DNA of 64,000 nt. Source: Bacillota bacterium. GTDB lineage: Bacteria > Bacillota > Clostridia > Christensenellales > JAEXRW01. The DNA lies in NCBI GenBank assembly GCA_023454175.1, contig JAEXRW010000037.1, forward strand, positions 1-64,000. Reading direction: 5' to 3'. Under the pieces are notes generated by a model. It was not told where the DNA came from. It saw nothing but the letters and a program-made list of their open reading frames with translations, and did not search any database. The stretch's first letter is position 1, and each line of letters starts with the position of its first letter. Positions 51,737 to 60,458 of this stretch are shown piece after piece. The translations under genes and the position numbers were made by a program.

Positions 51737-51986
51737 CGACCATACCCCCAATATAAAAATATCAACCGATTATCAACAATACCGGTCAAGACATACATGC
51801 ACGCTGAAGACCTAGGATTAGTATAAATGATAACATATAAGTCATGTTAAACCAAATATTATTTCCATATCCTGCTGATGCGGCAATCCAAAACCTATTG
51901 AATCATCTTGATAAAAGCTATTAAGTCATATACGACTGCCCTTGTTCATAAAGATGTACAAAAAGCATGGACAAGGGGGAAAAGAC

Positions 51987-52259
51987 GTGAGGGACTATAT
52001 AGAAGAACGGGTCATGTCGATAGCGGACTATATCCTGCAGGAGGGCGCGACGGTACGGGACGCAGCCAAGGTATTCAAGATCTCCAAATCCACGGTACAC
52101 AAGGATATGGCCGACCGGCTTCCAAGGATCAACCAGCACGTGGCCCTGGAAGTGAAAAGGGTGCTGGAGAAGAACAAGTCCGAGCGTCACCTGCGAGGCG
52201 GGCGCGCGACCTACCTGAAATACAAGGGCGGGTACAAAAAGGCGAGGCGGGCGATCTGA
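51987..52259 (+). CDS. spoIIID: Stage III sporulation transcriptional regulator SpoIIID
   Basis: A 90-residue DNA-binding protein reading RDYIEERVMSIADYILQ, then the helix-turn-helix TVRDAAKVFKISKSTVHKDM and the closing HLRGGRATYLKYKGG. The match to Bacillus SpoIIID is direct, including STVHKD and the C-terminal RHLRGG-AT-LKYK block. It switches mother-cell transcription from sigma-E to sigma-K in sporulating Firmicutes. GTG 51987 follows AAGGGGGA six bases ahead; the ATG extension at 51942 is not needed. It is upstream of mreB/mbl, its usual neighbour. It is the best single sign that the organism forms spores. Confidence 0.95.
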   Translation: MRDYIEERVMSIADYILQEGATVRDAAKVFKISKSTVHKDMADRLPRINQHVALEVKRVLEKNKSERHLRGGRATYLKYKGGYKKARRAI

Positions 52260-52297
52260 ACACCCCGATTTCAAATGCATATCGATTTACATGCATG

Positions 52298-52325
52298 GCC
52301 GCGGCAGAAGCTGCGGCTTTTCGTT
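52298..52325 (+). terminator. Rho-independent terminator after spoIIID
   Basis: GCCGCGGC at 52298-52305 pairs (one G-U) with GCTGCGGC at 52310-52317 around AGAA, followed by TTTTCGTTT. It lies about 40 bases after the spoIIID stop codon. Confidence 0.75.
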
Positions 52326-52450
52326 TGCCCCGGTACTGCTGCGTTTTGCAGTTGCCGGATACCATTACAATATCGTGAAAGGCAATGGCGCCGGGGTCCT
52401 GCAAGCATTACAAGAGTATTACATAATTATTGTGGCTGTAAAAAACATGG

Positions 52451-52479
52451 TTGAAAAAAGGGGGCAAAACCGTTATTAT
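52451..52479 (+). promoter_or_regulatory. Candidate sigma-A promoter for mreB/mbl
   Basis: TTGAAA at 52451-52456 and TATTAT at 52474-52479 are separated by exactly 17 bases and lie about 90 bases before the mreB/mbl start. Confidence 0.65.
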
Positions 52480-52568
52480 TATATGCGTATAAAAACCTCG
52501 AAAAACTACCAATAATCGCATATATCGCTTAATGGCATATTTGAACAGACGATCGGAGTATTGACAGC

Positions 52569-53600
52569 ATGGCAAACAACGATATCGGAATAGACCTGGG
52601 CACTTCAACAGTGCTGGTATATGTAAGGGGAAAAGGCATCGTACTGCGTGAACCGTCCGTGGTCGCGATAGACAAGCTTTCAGGCAAGATGCTGGCCATC
52701 GGCGACGAGGCCAGAAGGATGCTGGGCAGGACGCCGGGCACCATCATGGCGGTGCGGCCGCTGCGTGAGGGCGTGATATCCAACTTTGATCTGACGGAAA
52801 GGATGCTGCGGTTCTTCCTGCACAAGGTGATCGGCCGGCGCGCCTTTTTCAAACCGCGCGTGATCGTGTGCGTGCCCAGCGGGGTAACGGAAGTAGAAAA
52901 GCGCAGCGTCATCGAGGCAACGATGGAAGCGGGCGCCAAGCATACCTACCTGATAGAAGAACCCATCGCGGCAGCCATCGGGGCGGGTGTGGACATCGGC
53001 GCGCCCTACGGCAATATGGTGGTGGATATCGGCGGCGGCACGACGGATATCGCCGTCATCTCCCTGGGCAATGCCGTGGTGAGCGACTCGGTGCGGTGCG
53101 CGGGGGACAAATTTGACGAGGCCATCGTACGCTACCTGCGCAAGAAGCACAACATCCTCATTGGCGACCGGTCGGCGGAAGATATCAAGATCCGTATCGG
53201 CACGGCATGGCCGCGCAAGGACGAGAAAATGATGGAGGTCACGGGCAGGAACCTCATATCGGGCCTTCCCAAGACGGTGAACATCAACAGCAACGAGATC
53301 GCGGAAGCACTGGCTGAGCCGCTGGAATTGATCTTTGAAAAGGTACACAGCGTTCTGGAACGCACCATGCCCGAACTCGCGGCAGATATCGCAGAGCGCG
53401 GCATCTGCATGACGGGCGGCGGCGCACTGCTGGACGGGATGGACAGATACCTCTCGGAAAAAACGAAAGTGCCCTGCTATGTGGCGGAAGACGCTGTATC
53501 CTGCGTGGCCATCGGAACGGGCAAGGCGCTGGAGGACCTGGATATGTACTCCACAGGCGCGGTATATGATTACAGGCGCGGAGATTATTACGACGTATAA
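52569..53600 (+). CDS. Rod-shape determining actin-like protein MreB/Mbl
   Basis: A 343-residue bacterial actin. GIDLGTSTVLVYVRGKGIV (phosphate-1), VVDIGGGTTDIAVISLG (phosphate-2) and GICMTGGGALLDGMDRYL (adenosine) are in place. It polymerises under the membrane and guides lateral wall synthesis. The location directly after spoIIID suggests Mbl rather than MreB of the mre operon, but the sequence alone does not separate them. GGAG is upstream of ATG 52569. It ends at a terminator. Confidence 0.93.
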   Translation: MANNDIGIDLGTSTVLVYVRGKGIVLREPSVVAIDKLSGKMLAIGDEARRMLGRTPGTIMAVRPLREGVISNFDLTERMLRFFLHKVIGRRAFFKPRVIVCVPSGVTEVEKRSVIEATMEAGAKHTYLIEEPIAAAIGAGVDIGAPYGNMVVDIGGGTTDIAVISLGNAVVSDSVRCAGDKFDEAIVRYLRKKHNILIGDRSAEDIKIRIGTAWPRKDEKMMEVTGRNLISGLPKTVNINSNEIAEALAEPLELIFEKVHSVLERTMPELAADIAERGICMTGGGALLDGMDRYLSEKTKVPCYVAEDAVSCVAIGTGKALEDLDMYSTGAVYDYRRGDYYDV

Positions 53601-53616
53601 AGGCTATCAAATATTA

Positions 53617-53646
53617 TAAAAGTGGCTTAAAAGCCACTTTTCTTTC
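53617..53646 (+). terminator. Terminator after mreB/mbl
   Basis: AAAAGTGGCT at 53618-53627 pairs with AGCCACTTTT at 53632-53641, followed by CTTTC. It separates mreB/mbl from the LCP gene. Confidence 0.8.
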
Positions 53647-53677
53647 GAAAACGAAAGACAGAGTGGAGGTTCCGAAT

Positions 53678-54853
53678 GTGAAGGGAGAATCCGGGGACAA
53701 AAATATGGATAAACCGACAAACATTCCGGAAAAGACATCAGAAGAGCTGGCAGCAGGGGATAATCCGGCAGACAACCAAACAGAGGCAAAACCCAAAAAG
53801 CGGCGCAAGAAGGCGCTGATCATCGTGGCATGCGTGCTGGCATTCCTGATCGTGGCGGCGGGCGTAACATTCCTGGTGCTATACGAAAGGTATAAGTACC
53901 TGGGGCAAAACCCGTTAAGCGCATTCCAAAGCCAACAACCGGAACAAACACCGGATGAAAGCGAAGTCCCGGACCCGACGCTGGGGCCCGACGACCCGAC
54001 GCCCGTTGCAACACCCACGCAGACACCCGTGTCGGGCCAGGTGAATATCATGCTGATCGGGCTGGACCGCAGTGATGACCGCAGTGAAGAGAACATGGGC
54101 GCACGGAACGATACCAATATCGTCCTAAGTGTGAACTTTGACAAGAAGACGGCCAAAATGCTGGCAATCCCGCGCGATACGCTTGTCACGATGTCGCATC
54201 TCAACAGCAAAGGCAAGGCTACATACAAATTCTGGAGCAATATGTACACAGGCTTCCGCAACGGCGGGGGCGAAAAAGGCTACGGATATAAAAATATCAT
54301 GCAGGTAACGTCCAAACTCCTGAGCTGCGGCAACAAGTATTCAGTGCCCATCAATTATTATGTGAGCATCGATATCGATGGGATCGTGCCCATGTGCGAT
54401 GCAGTGGGCGGCGTACCGGTGACAATGGATGCAAATTTCCCGGGACCGGACAAGGTGCTGAACTGGAAGAAAGGGCAGACTGTGCTTCTCAAGGGAGACT
54501 GGGCGCAGTTTTACCTGCGGTGGCGCCATTCGGATGAGGTGGGAGACCATACAGGAGATATCGGCCGCGGACACAGGCAGCAGGTATTCCTGGTGGCGCT
54601 GGCGAAAAAAATAAAGGAAATGGGACCGGTGGAAACGGTACAGAAGCTCTTTGGCGAGATGACCAAATACATGCGCACCAATATGAGCCTGGAACAACTG
54701 GTGGCCCTGGCCGAGACGCTCAAGGACATGGATATCAGCACGGTGGACATCAACAGCGTGGACGGACACCTGGGCAGCAGGGACGGCAAATCCGGCTGGG
54801 TGCCGGAAAGCAAGAAACTGCAAAAAAAGGTCGATGAGATCTTCTTCAATTGA
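53678..54853 (+). CDS. LytR-CpsA-Psr (LCP) family protein, first copy
   Basis: A 391-residue membrane-anchored protein. A short cytoplasmic acidic/basic stretch leads to a helix near residue 40-64 (ALIIVACVLAFLIVAAGVTFLVL), a proline/threonine-rich linker (VPDPTLGPDDPTPVATPTQTPV) and the LCP domain from IMLIGLDRSDD. MGARNDTNIVLSVN and MLAIPRDT are characteristic, and LRWRHSDE near 285 lies in the catalytic region. LCP enzymes transfer teichoic acid or polysaccharide from a lipid carrier to peptidoglycan. GTG 53678 is chosen from GGAGG eight bases ahead. A second LCP gene follows. Confidence 0.92.
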   Translation: MKGESGDKNMDKPTNIPEKTSEELAAGDNPADNQTEAKPKKRRKKALIIVACVLAFLIVAAGVTFLVLYERYKYLGQNPLSAFQSQQPEQTPDESEVPDPTLGPDDPTPVATPTQTPVSGQVNIMLIGLDRSDDRSEENMGARNDTNIVLSVNFDKKTAKMLAIPRDTLVTMSHLNSKGKATYKFWSNMYTGFRNGGGEKGYGYKNIMQVTSKLLSCGNKYSVPINYYVSIDIDGIVPMCDAVGGVPVTMDANFPGPDKVLNWKKGQTVLLKGDWAQFYLRWRHSDEVGDHTGDIGRGHRQQVFLVALAKKIKEMGPVETVQKLFGEMTKYMRTNMSLEQLVALAETLKDMDISTVDINSVDGHLGSRDGKSGWVPESKKLQKKVDEIFFN

Positions 54854-54861
54854 TGTGAAAA

Positions 54862-54889
54862 GAAGAAAACCCCGAAAGGGGTTTTCTTC
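54862..54889 (+). terminator. Strong terminator with GAAA tetraloop
   Basis: GAAGAAAACCCC at 54862-54873 pairs perfectly with GGGGTTTTCTTC at 54878-54889 around GAAA. It lies nine bases past the first LCP gene's stop. Confidence 0.85.
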
Positions 54890-55012
54890 ATGGAGACGGA
54901 ACGAAAACACAAGTGACCAGTCCCGCAACCACAGGTGTTTGCGCGGGCTGATATAACTGGGCGGTACGGCTGCCAATTCATGCATGCATTGCCAGCCGCA
55001 TGCCGTGTTGAC

Positions 55013-55040
55013 TTGACAAAGCCGGAGAACATAGTATTAT
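55013..55040 (+). promoter_or_regulatory. Candidate sigma-A promoter for the second LCP gene
   Basis: TTGACA at 55013-55018 and TATTAT at 55035-55040 are separated by 16 bases, about 95 bases before the GTG start. Confidence 0.65.
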
Positions 55041-55133
55041 TAAAAATGCATTGCAAAAGTTCAACGCATTTTTCCCGGGCATGGGCGAGAGTACGAACAA
55101 CACACTTTTTATATTTTACGGGGGACAACAAGC

Positions 55134-56195
55134 GTGGAGGCTCGAAAATCAAGAAAAACAGCTTTGGTGGTCGTAAGCATGCTGCTGGTGCTGCTGGTGG
55201 TGGCGGCCGGACTGGTCGTCTATTTCATGATCACCAGATACCAGTACCTGGGCGATAACCCGATGAGCGCATTCCTGGGCGGCGGCAGCTGCGCTGCGAA
55301 GACGGACGAACTGGCAAAAGCCACACCGCAGGGACCGCAACTGAAAACAGGACCCACGTCTGCCCCCAAAAAGACCGCGCCGAAGGGCAGCATCAACGTG
55401 ATGCTGATGGGGATGGACAATGACTCGGAGCGCGACAAGAGCAGCATGGGTTCTCGCAACGACATGAACATGGTGCTGAATATCGACTTTGACAAGAAGA
55501 CTGCACGGATGATAGTGATCCCGCGCGACTCCCGCGTCAAGGTATCCAAGGTAAACGACTCCGGGAAGGTAACCGGATACACAGACGACAGGATCAATAC
55601 GGCGTATGCGGACGGCGGATATGAGGACGGCTATGGATTTCAGAACGTGATGCACGTAACCTCCACATTCCTCTCCTGCAACGGGACGTATGACATCCCC
55701 ATCGACTACTATGTGAGCATCAACCTGGACGGCATCGAACCCATCTGCAACGCGGTGGGCGGCGTGCCCCTAAAACTGGACAAGGATTTCCCGGGGCTGA
55801 AATGGAAAGCGGGGCAGACCGTGATCATCAAGGGTGAAGTGGCGCAGATGTACCTGCGCTGGCGCCACCCCGACCAGACGGGGGATAACCTGGGCGACAT
55901 CGGCAGGGGGGAACGGCAGCAGAAATTCCTCATCGCCCTGGCCAAGAAAATCAAATCCATGGGGCCGGTGGAGACCGTACAGAAGTTATTTAACAGCATG
56001 CAGAAATACATGCGTACGAACATGAGCCTGGACCAGATCGTGGCCCTGGCGCAGGTGCTGAAGGGCATGAACGTGGACAGCATCGAGATGTATTCGGCAC
56101 CGGGGAAGAACGCCAGCTATGACGGCGCATCGATGTGGGCGCCGGATATGAAGAAACTGCCGGATGTTGTGGAAAAGGTATTCTATGCAAATTAA
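55134..56195 (+). CDS. LytR-CpsA-Psr (LCP) family protein, second copy
   Basis: A 353-residue relative of the preceding LCP protein. A membrane helix lies at about 8-32 (TALVVVSMLLVLLVVAAGLVVYF), with a cysteine-containing linker and the LCP domain from INVMLMGMDND. GSRNDMNMVLNIDF, MIVIPRDSR and LRWRHPDQ match the first copy in place. GTG 55134 has GGGGG nine bases ahead. Between the two are a terminator and a good promoter, so they are separate units. Its stop codon is formed by a heptad repeat. The two may attach different polymers or work at different growth stages. Confidence 0.92.
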   Translation: MEARKSRKTALVVVSMLLVLLVVAAGLVVYFMITRYQYLGDNPMSAFLGGGSCAAKTDELAKATPQGPQLKTGPTSAPKKTAPKGSINVMLMGMDNDSERDKSSMGSRNDMNMVLNIDFDKKTARMIVIPRDSRVKVSKVNDSGKVTGYTDDRINTAYADGGYEDGYGFQNVMHVTSTFLSCNGTYDIPIDYYVSINLDGIEPICNAVGGVPLKLDKDFPGLKWKAGQTVIIKGEVAQMYLRWRHPDQTGDNLGDIGRGERQQKFLIALAKKIKSMGPVETVQKLFNSMQKYMRTNMSLDQIVALAQVLKGMNVDSIEMYSAPGKNASYDGASMWAPDMKKLPDVVEKVFYAN

Positions 56196-56245
56196 TAATT
56201 AATAATTAAGAATTAATAATTGTGGTAGGCCCCGCGGGGGAAAAA
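56193..56245 (+). repeat. Heptad tandem repeat plus hairpin, copy 9
   Basis: TTAATAA/TTAATAA/TTAAGAA/TTAATAA with period seven, starting at the stop codon of the second LCP gene, then GTGGTAGGCCCCGCGGGGGAA, a short GC hairpin. Confidence 0.75.
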
Positions 56246-56268
56246 TTAAAACAGAACTATGATTTAAG

Positions 56269-56303
56269 AAACAAAGACCCTTTGCCGGGTTTTTGTTTTT
56301 TTG
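56269..56303 (+). terminator. Rho-independent terminator
   Basis: AAACAAAGACCC pairs with GGGTTTTTGTTT around TTTGCC, ending in a run of seven T. It ends the second LCP transcript; the tautomerase gene follows about 50 bases on. Confidence 0.8.
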
Positions 56304-56355
56304 AGGCGCTTTGGCGCATAATAATGGATGAGAAACATGAGGAGGCATTTTCACC

Positions 56356-56550
56356 ATGCCTGTGATCATCACGATCGAATCCATGAAACTCAACAAGGAA
56401 CAAAAGATCAGCCTGGTCAAGGAACTGGCGCCGATATGCAGCGACATCCTGCGCGTGCCGGCGGAATCCATCATCCTGATCATCAGGGAGAACGAGCCGG
56501 ACAACATGGGAAGCGGGCCGCACCTGCTATCTGAGAAGAACAAACGGTAA
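56356..56550 (+). CDS. 4-oxalocrotonate-tautomerase-family protein
   Basis: A 64-residue protein with the catalytic proline directly after the initiator methionine (MPVIITIESMKLNKEQK), the usual beta-alpha-beta layout and VPAESIILIIRENEPDNMG near the middle. Members tautomerise 2-hydroxymuconate or dehalogenate small acids as hexamers. The lysine/arginine positions used by the classical enzyme are not clearly matched, so the substrate may differ. ATG 56356 follows GAGGCATTTTC. Alone between terminators. Confidence 0.85.
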   Translation: MPVIITIESMKLNKEQKISLVKELAPICSDILRVPAESIILIIRENEPDNMGSGPHLLSEKNKR

Positions 56551-56569
56551 GCCGGATCACATTACACGC

Positions 56570-56593
56570 GAGGAGCCGAAAGGCTTCTTTTTT
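56570..56593 (+). terminator. Terminator after the tautomerase gene
   Basis: GAGGAGCC, GAAA loop, GGCTTC and a run of six T at 56582-56593. It marks the boundary before the AT-rich gene. Confidence 0.75.
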
Positions 56594-56647
56594 ATGGAGA
56601 AAAGTGGTAGATTAAAATAGATAATTAATGAACAAGGTGATAAACAA

Positions 56648-58333
56648 ATGAAGGTATCGGATGTAATTAAAGATTATTGCTTGACAAATCAATTACTTAC
56701 TTTGGATGATGTCATTTCATCTTTTATTCCTTCTCTTAAAAGTGATGATGAGAGAGAACAAAGAGAAGCTAGAATTGAGTATATCTTACTTGGTGGAGAC
56801 GAATTGGAAGGATGCGGTAATCAAATAAAAACATTAATGAACGAGTTTAGTGATTATGAGGAAGAAGTATTCGAGTATATAAAATATAGGATTGTCGATT
56901 CCAAACATCCAATACTTTTAGCACGTTACAATGATATATTATGGGAGTATACAAAAGCTATATATAACAAGCATCCCGAAGTACAGTATGCGTTTTCAGC
57001 TATTGATAACTATATAGATATTGTCCTAAATAAATTAGAAAAAACCGCAATTTATACTACATATAAATTAATAAGAGCATTCAATTTATCTATTCTAATC
57101 AATAATAAAGAAAGAATATATGGAGTTAAACAATTACTATTTGAATCTTTAAATACCCCTAATGACGATAAACCAGGAATATGGAGCAATGTATTTAAAT
57201 GTTTATTAAAGAATAGGAATTATTTTGATAAAGAAGAATCTAAATTGTTCGAAAGTAATATGTTTGAGAGATTAAATCGTTTTGAGAAAGATACTGATTT
57301 CTACCATACAGAACATGCAGTACTTTGCTTATTAGAATATTACGCATTTTTAAAGGATAAAGCGAAAACTTTAGAAATACTACAAATTTATAAAAGGATT
57401 TTTATTAACTTTTCAGGAAAGCTTTCAGGCATACAAAAAGCTTACTGGCTACAAGAAATTAGAGCATTAATGATAAAATATCAGTTAAACAGTGAAGCCG
57501 ATGAGATTTCTATAATGATACAAGGGCTAGGAAGAGAAATTAAAAAAGATTTAGACCATGTATATGAGGTGGAAATAAAACCGGATAAAAAAGTTTTAGA
57601 TAAACACTTGAAACTGCTTCAGAATAAAAGCACAGAGTATCAAATGGCCTTTATGGCACATACTTACATTAAAGCCAAAAAAGATGCAGAAAATGCTATT
57701 AAGGAATTGTCAAAAGACAACCCGTTTTTTTCAATTGTCAAAAGAAACCTTCTGAACCCAGATTATATTGTTGCTGCTCAAGTTACTCTGGAAGACGATG
57801 GGGCTTTAATACAACAAACAGTAGATATGCTTAAAATGGATGCTCCTTACTTACATTATGTATTAAGCTTTTTCAAATCCGAAGGTAATCTAAAACAAGA
57901 TCAAGTCTACGAAGTAATTAAAAAATCACCCGTTATTTTAGATTCAAGATATAGTCTTTTAGAGAAAGCGTTAGATGCATATTACCATGAAAGAAACGAA
58001 GAATTTATTCATTTAATTATCCCTCAAATTGAAGCTGCATTTCGAGAACTAGTAATGCAATTAGGAGGAGTAATAATTACTCCAAATAAAATCGGAGGAG
58101 ATAATTATAAGCTACTTCATGATATTTTACTTGATCCTATATTAAAAATAGTTTTTGATGAAGATACATTATTTAACCTCAGGATAATTCTAGTTGAGAA
58201 CAGAGGTTGGAATATTAGAAATAATGTATGTCATGGAATATTGAGTGACATACATTTTAGTTCGGTGGTTAGCGAGAGATTATTGCAAATAGTTTTTTTA
58301 CTTGGATTAATAAGAAGAGAAAAAATAAATTGA
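56648..58333 (+). CDS. AT-rich gene for a DUF4209/HEPN-like protein, probably acquired horizontally
   Basis: A 561-residue, largely helical protein with no signal peptide or membrane helix. Near the C-terminus, R524-N-N-V-C-H529-G matches the RNxxxHG motif that defines DUF4209 (Pfam) and the R-x4-6-H motif of HEPN ribonucleases. ILLVENRGWNIRNNVCHG has the helix-turn typical before that motif. Its codons are strikingly A/T-rich, in contrast to every neighbour. It ends four bases from the convergent GGDEF gene. Such proteins often occur in phage-defence contexts. Toxic RNase, defence effector or other roles are all possible; no partner gene is visible. Confidence 0.65.
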   Translation: MKVSDVIKDYCLTNQLLTLDDVISSFIPSLKSDDEREQREARIEYILLGGDELEGCGNQIKTLMNEFSDYEEEVFEYIKYRIVDSKHPILLARYNDILWEYTKAIYNKHPEVQYAFSAIDNYIDIVLNKLEKTAIYTTYKLIRAFNLSILINNKERIYGVKQLLFESLNTPNDDKPGIWSNVFKCLLKNRNYFDKEESKLFESNMFERLNRFEKDTDFYHTEHAVLCLLEYYAFLKDKAKTLEILQIYKRIFINFSGKLSGIQKAYWLQEIRALMIKYQLNSEADEISIMIQGLGREIKKDLDHVYEVEIKPDKKVLDKHLKLLQNKSTEYQMAFMAHTYIKAKKDAENAIKELSKDNPFFSIVKRNLLNPDYIVAAQVTLEDDGALIQQTVDMLKMDAPYLHYVLSFFKSEGNLKQDQVYEVIKKSPVILDSRYSLLEKALDAYYHERNEEFIHLIIPQIEAAFRELVMQLGGVIITPNKIGGDNYKLLHDILLDPILKIVFDEDTLFNLRIILVENRGWNIRNNVCHGILSDIHFSSVVSERLLQIVFLLGLIRREKIN

Positions 58334-58337
58334 AGTT

Positions 58338-59477
58338 TTACTTTTCCCTGACCCTGTTTTTTTCCTGATACATCTTTTTATCCAACTGGTCGATGAATTC
58401 ATCGGGTTTCATACCGGATGCCTTTTCATACACCAGCGAACCTATGCTGGCTGTGAGGACATAGGGCTTATTGGCTGACTGATTGAATCTTTCAAACGCT
58501 GTGTGGATGCGCGCGACTGCAGAATCCAGATCGTGCCGGGAGTGGACATCCAAAATAATCAGGAATTCATCCCCGCCGTAACGGTAGACGGGATCCTGTT
58601 CGCGCAGGCTCTGGCGCAGGACCTTCACGGTATCCTCCAGCGCACGGTCCCCTTCGGCGTGACCGTAAGTATCGTTGATATGCTTGAAATCGTCCAGATC
58701 CAACATCATGGCACCAAAAGGGATCTCATAGCCTTCCAGCCGGATACGGTCTTTCAAAAAAGCGTTCAACTGGCGCCTGTTGTTTGCCCCGGTGAGATAG
58801 TCCGTATTGAGCCGGTGGTTCTGTACGCTGATGAAAACATGCAGCAGGGAAAGGGCAACAGTACTCCAAATCACATTGGTGCCGTAAAACTGCAACTGGA
58901 TCATGTTGCCGATAAAAGGCGGCACCGCGAAGAGGAGAAGGGCAGGCAGGTAACGGCGCTCGAACCTTTTCCGCTGGACTATGATCTTGGCCAGGACGAA
59001 GAGGAAAAGCCCGAACGTAATCAGCACAAAAAAATAGTAAAAGACGTTCAACCCGCGATGGTAGACATTGGACGCATCCACGGTGAAGTATAAGTTATAA
59101 TACGGGCTCAGCACGGACATTACAACATTAATCAGGACAATGGGCGCAAAGACCCAGCCCACGACCCGGAGGCGCCGCAGGCTGTGAAACGCCAGATAAT
59201 CGGCATACATGTACCATAACACGGCAGGAACAGGGCCGAAGGAAAAGAGCAGTATATTAAACAGAATATTCAACGTGCGCGCCATGCGGCCGGGCAGGAG
59301 GTTGAACGCCCAGGCGCCGGCATCCACGACCAGGATGCACATAACGAATATGACCATGAAGACAAAGAGCCAATGGCGGACATGGGCAGGCCGGTCGTGC
59401 CGGAGCGTATGTATCAGAACATAGACCAGCATGATAAATGCGAAAATATTGATGGATATGAAATTAAATATCTGCAT
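58338..59477 (-). CDS. Membrane-bound diguanylate cyclase (GGDEF domain)
   Basis: A 379-residue protein. Seven or so hydrophobic segments from residue 5 to about 200 form a 7TM-like sensor. A linker then leads to a GGDEF domain beginning near LNTDYLTGANNRRQL. The active site reads RYGGDEF, and an inhibitory I-site REQD stands exactly five residues before GGDEF. It makes cyclic di-GMP and is product-inhibited. ATG 59477 has AGAGG eight bases ahead; a TTG 45 bases upstream is less likely. No EAL domain is attached. It converges with the AT-rich gene. Confidence 0.92.
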   Translation of the reverse strand: MQIFNFISINIFAFIMLVYVLIHTLRHDRPAHVRHWLFVFMVIFVMCILVVDAGAWAFNLLPGRMARTLNILFNILLFSFGPVPAVLWYMYADYLAFHSLRRLRVVGWVFAPIVLINVVMSVLSPYYNLYFTVDASNVYHRGLNVFYYFFVLITFGLFLFVLAKIIVQRKRFERRYLPALLLFAVPPFIGNMIQLQFYGTNVIWSTVALSLLHVFISVQNHRLNTDYLTGANNRRQLNAFLKDRIRLEGYEIPFGAMMLDLDDFKHINDTYGHAEGDRALEDTVKVLRQSLREQDPVYRYGGDEFLIILDVHSRHDLDSAVARIHTAFERFNQSANKPYVLTASIGSLVYEKASGMKPDEFIDQLDKKMYQEKNRVREK

Positions 59478-59637
59478 CAACAATACCTCTGAAACCGACC
59501 GGAAGGGTAAAGGCTTCATCAAGTTAGGTGCTTTTCATTATTATATCGAAACTTTCGCGTTATAAAAACAGAAAAGAATATGTAAATAAGGTATTTGGGC
59601 TATCGAAACCAACATGATTCATTATAAGATGCGTCTG

Positions 59638-60351
59638 TCAATCATCCCAGAGGCGGTACTGCTCCGTATTCATGAGGGCACCGAGCAACTTGTCCTCGGC
59701 ATCGGGGACCAAATGGGCCAGGTGCTTCAGCAGGTCCTTCATCTCCTGCCGCTTGGTGCGGCCGGCGGCGGGGCAGGGCGAGGGCTGCACCGGTAACCCC
59801 AATTTGCGTGCAAGGGATATGATATGCTTTTCGGGAAGGAGGACGAAAGGACGGATCAGCGTGATGCCGCTGCGGTCGAGATAGGACCTGGGCTCCAGCG
59901 CCGCCATACGGCCTTCATACAGGATGGCCATGAGCAGGGTCTCGAGCACATCCTCCCTATTGTGCCCCAGGGCGACTTTATTGCATCCCAATGAGAGCGC
60001 GGTATTGTTCAGCGCACCGCGGCGGAGTTTGGCGCAGAGGGCGCAGGGGTTTTTCTCTTTGCGTATATCAAAGACGATCTCCCCGATCCGCGTCTCCACG
60101 ACTGTATAAGGTACATCCAGCCGTTCACACATCTTCCTGACCGGTTCGAGGTCAAACGGTTTCAGACCCATGTCTATGGTAATGGCATAGAGTTTGTAAT
60201 CCTTCTTCGAGAAAAGGCGGTAGGTGGAAAGCGCCTCCAGGAGCAGGAGGCTGTCCTTGCCGGCGGAAATGCCGACGGCGATGGAATCACCCGATTCGAT
60301 CAATCCAAAGCGGTCATCCGCACGGCGGAGACAACCGAGAGTCCGTTTCAT
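59638..60351 (-). CDS. TtcA-like tRNA thiolation PP-loop ATPase
   Basis: A 237-residue N-type ATP pyrophosphatase. The PP-loop SAGKDS is at residues 29-34, CALCAKLRRG near 102 gives a C-x2-C pair, and LGHNREDVLETLLM follows. This layout matches tRNA 2-thiocytidine synthetase TtcA, an iron-sulfur enzyme that thiolates C32; some relatives act on other positions. A third cysteine in PSPCPAAGRT may complete the cluster site. Length is shorter than E. coli TtcA (about 311), closer to the Firmicute type. GGTAACG lies before ATG 60351. It is divergent from metK. Confidence 0.85.
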   Translation of the reverse strand: MKRTLGCLRRADDRFGLIESGDSIAVGISAGKDSLLLLEALSTYRLFSKKDYKLYAITIDMGLKPFDLEPVRKMCERLDVPYTVVETRIGEIVFDIRKEKNPCALCAKLRRGALNNTALSLGCNKVALGHNREDVLETLLMAILYEGRMAALEPRSYLDRSGITLIRPFVLLPEKHIISLARKLGLPVQPSPCPAAGRTKRQEMKDLLKHLAHLVPDAEDKLLGALMNTEQYRLWDD

Positions 60352-60458
60352 TAACGTTACCTTTCACAGGGACATTCTGTGACCAATTCAATATGTATTA
60401 TAGCGTTAACAGAACGGAATACAAGGATGGTATTTCAGCCATCAGTGAATATAGCATA

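Noticed and set aside
51900..51960. Sigma-E-type promoter for spoIIID (CATATAC-like -10).
   Set aside because: Only a loose -10 match is visible and no convincing -35 at the right distance, so it is not listed as a feature.
56648..58333. Prophage or integrative element around the AT-rich gene.
   Set aside because: No integrase, attachment-like direct repeats or phage genes flank it; only this single gene differs in composition.
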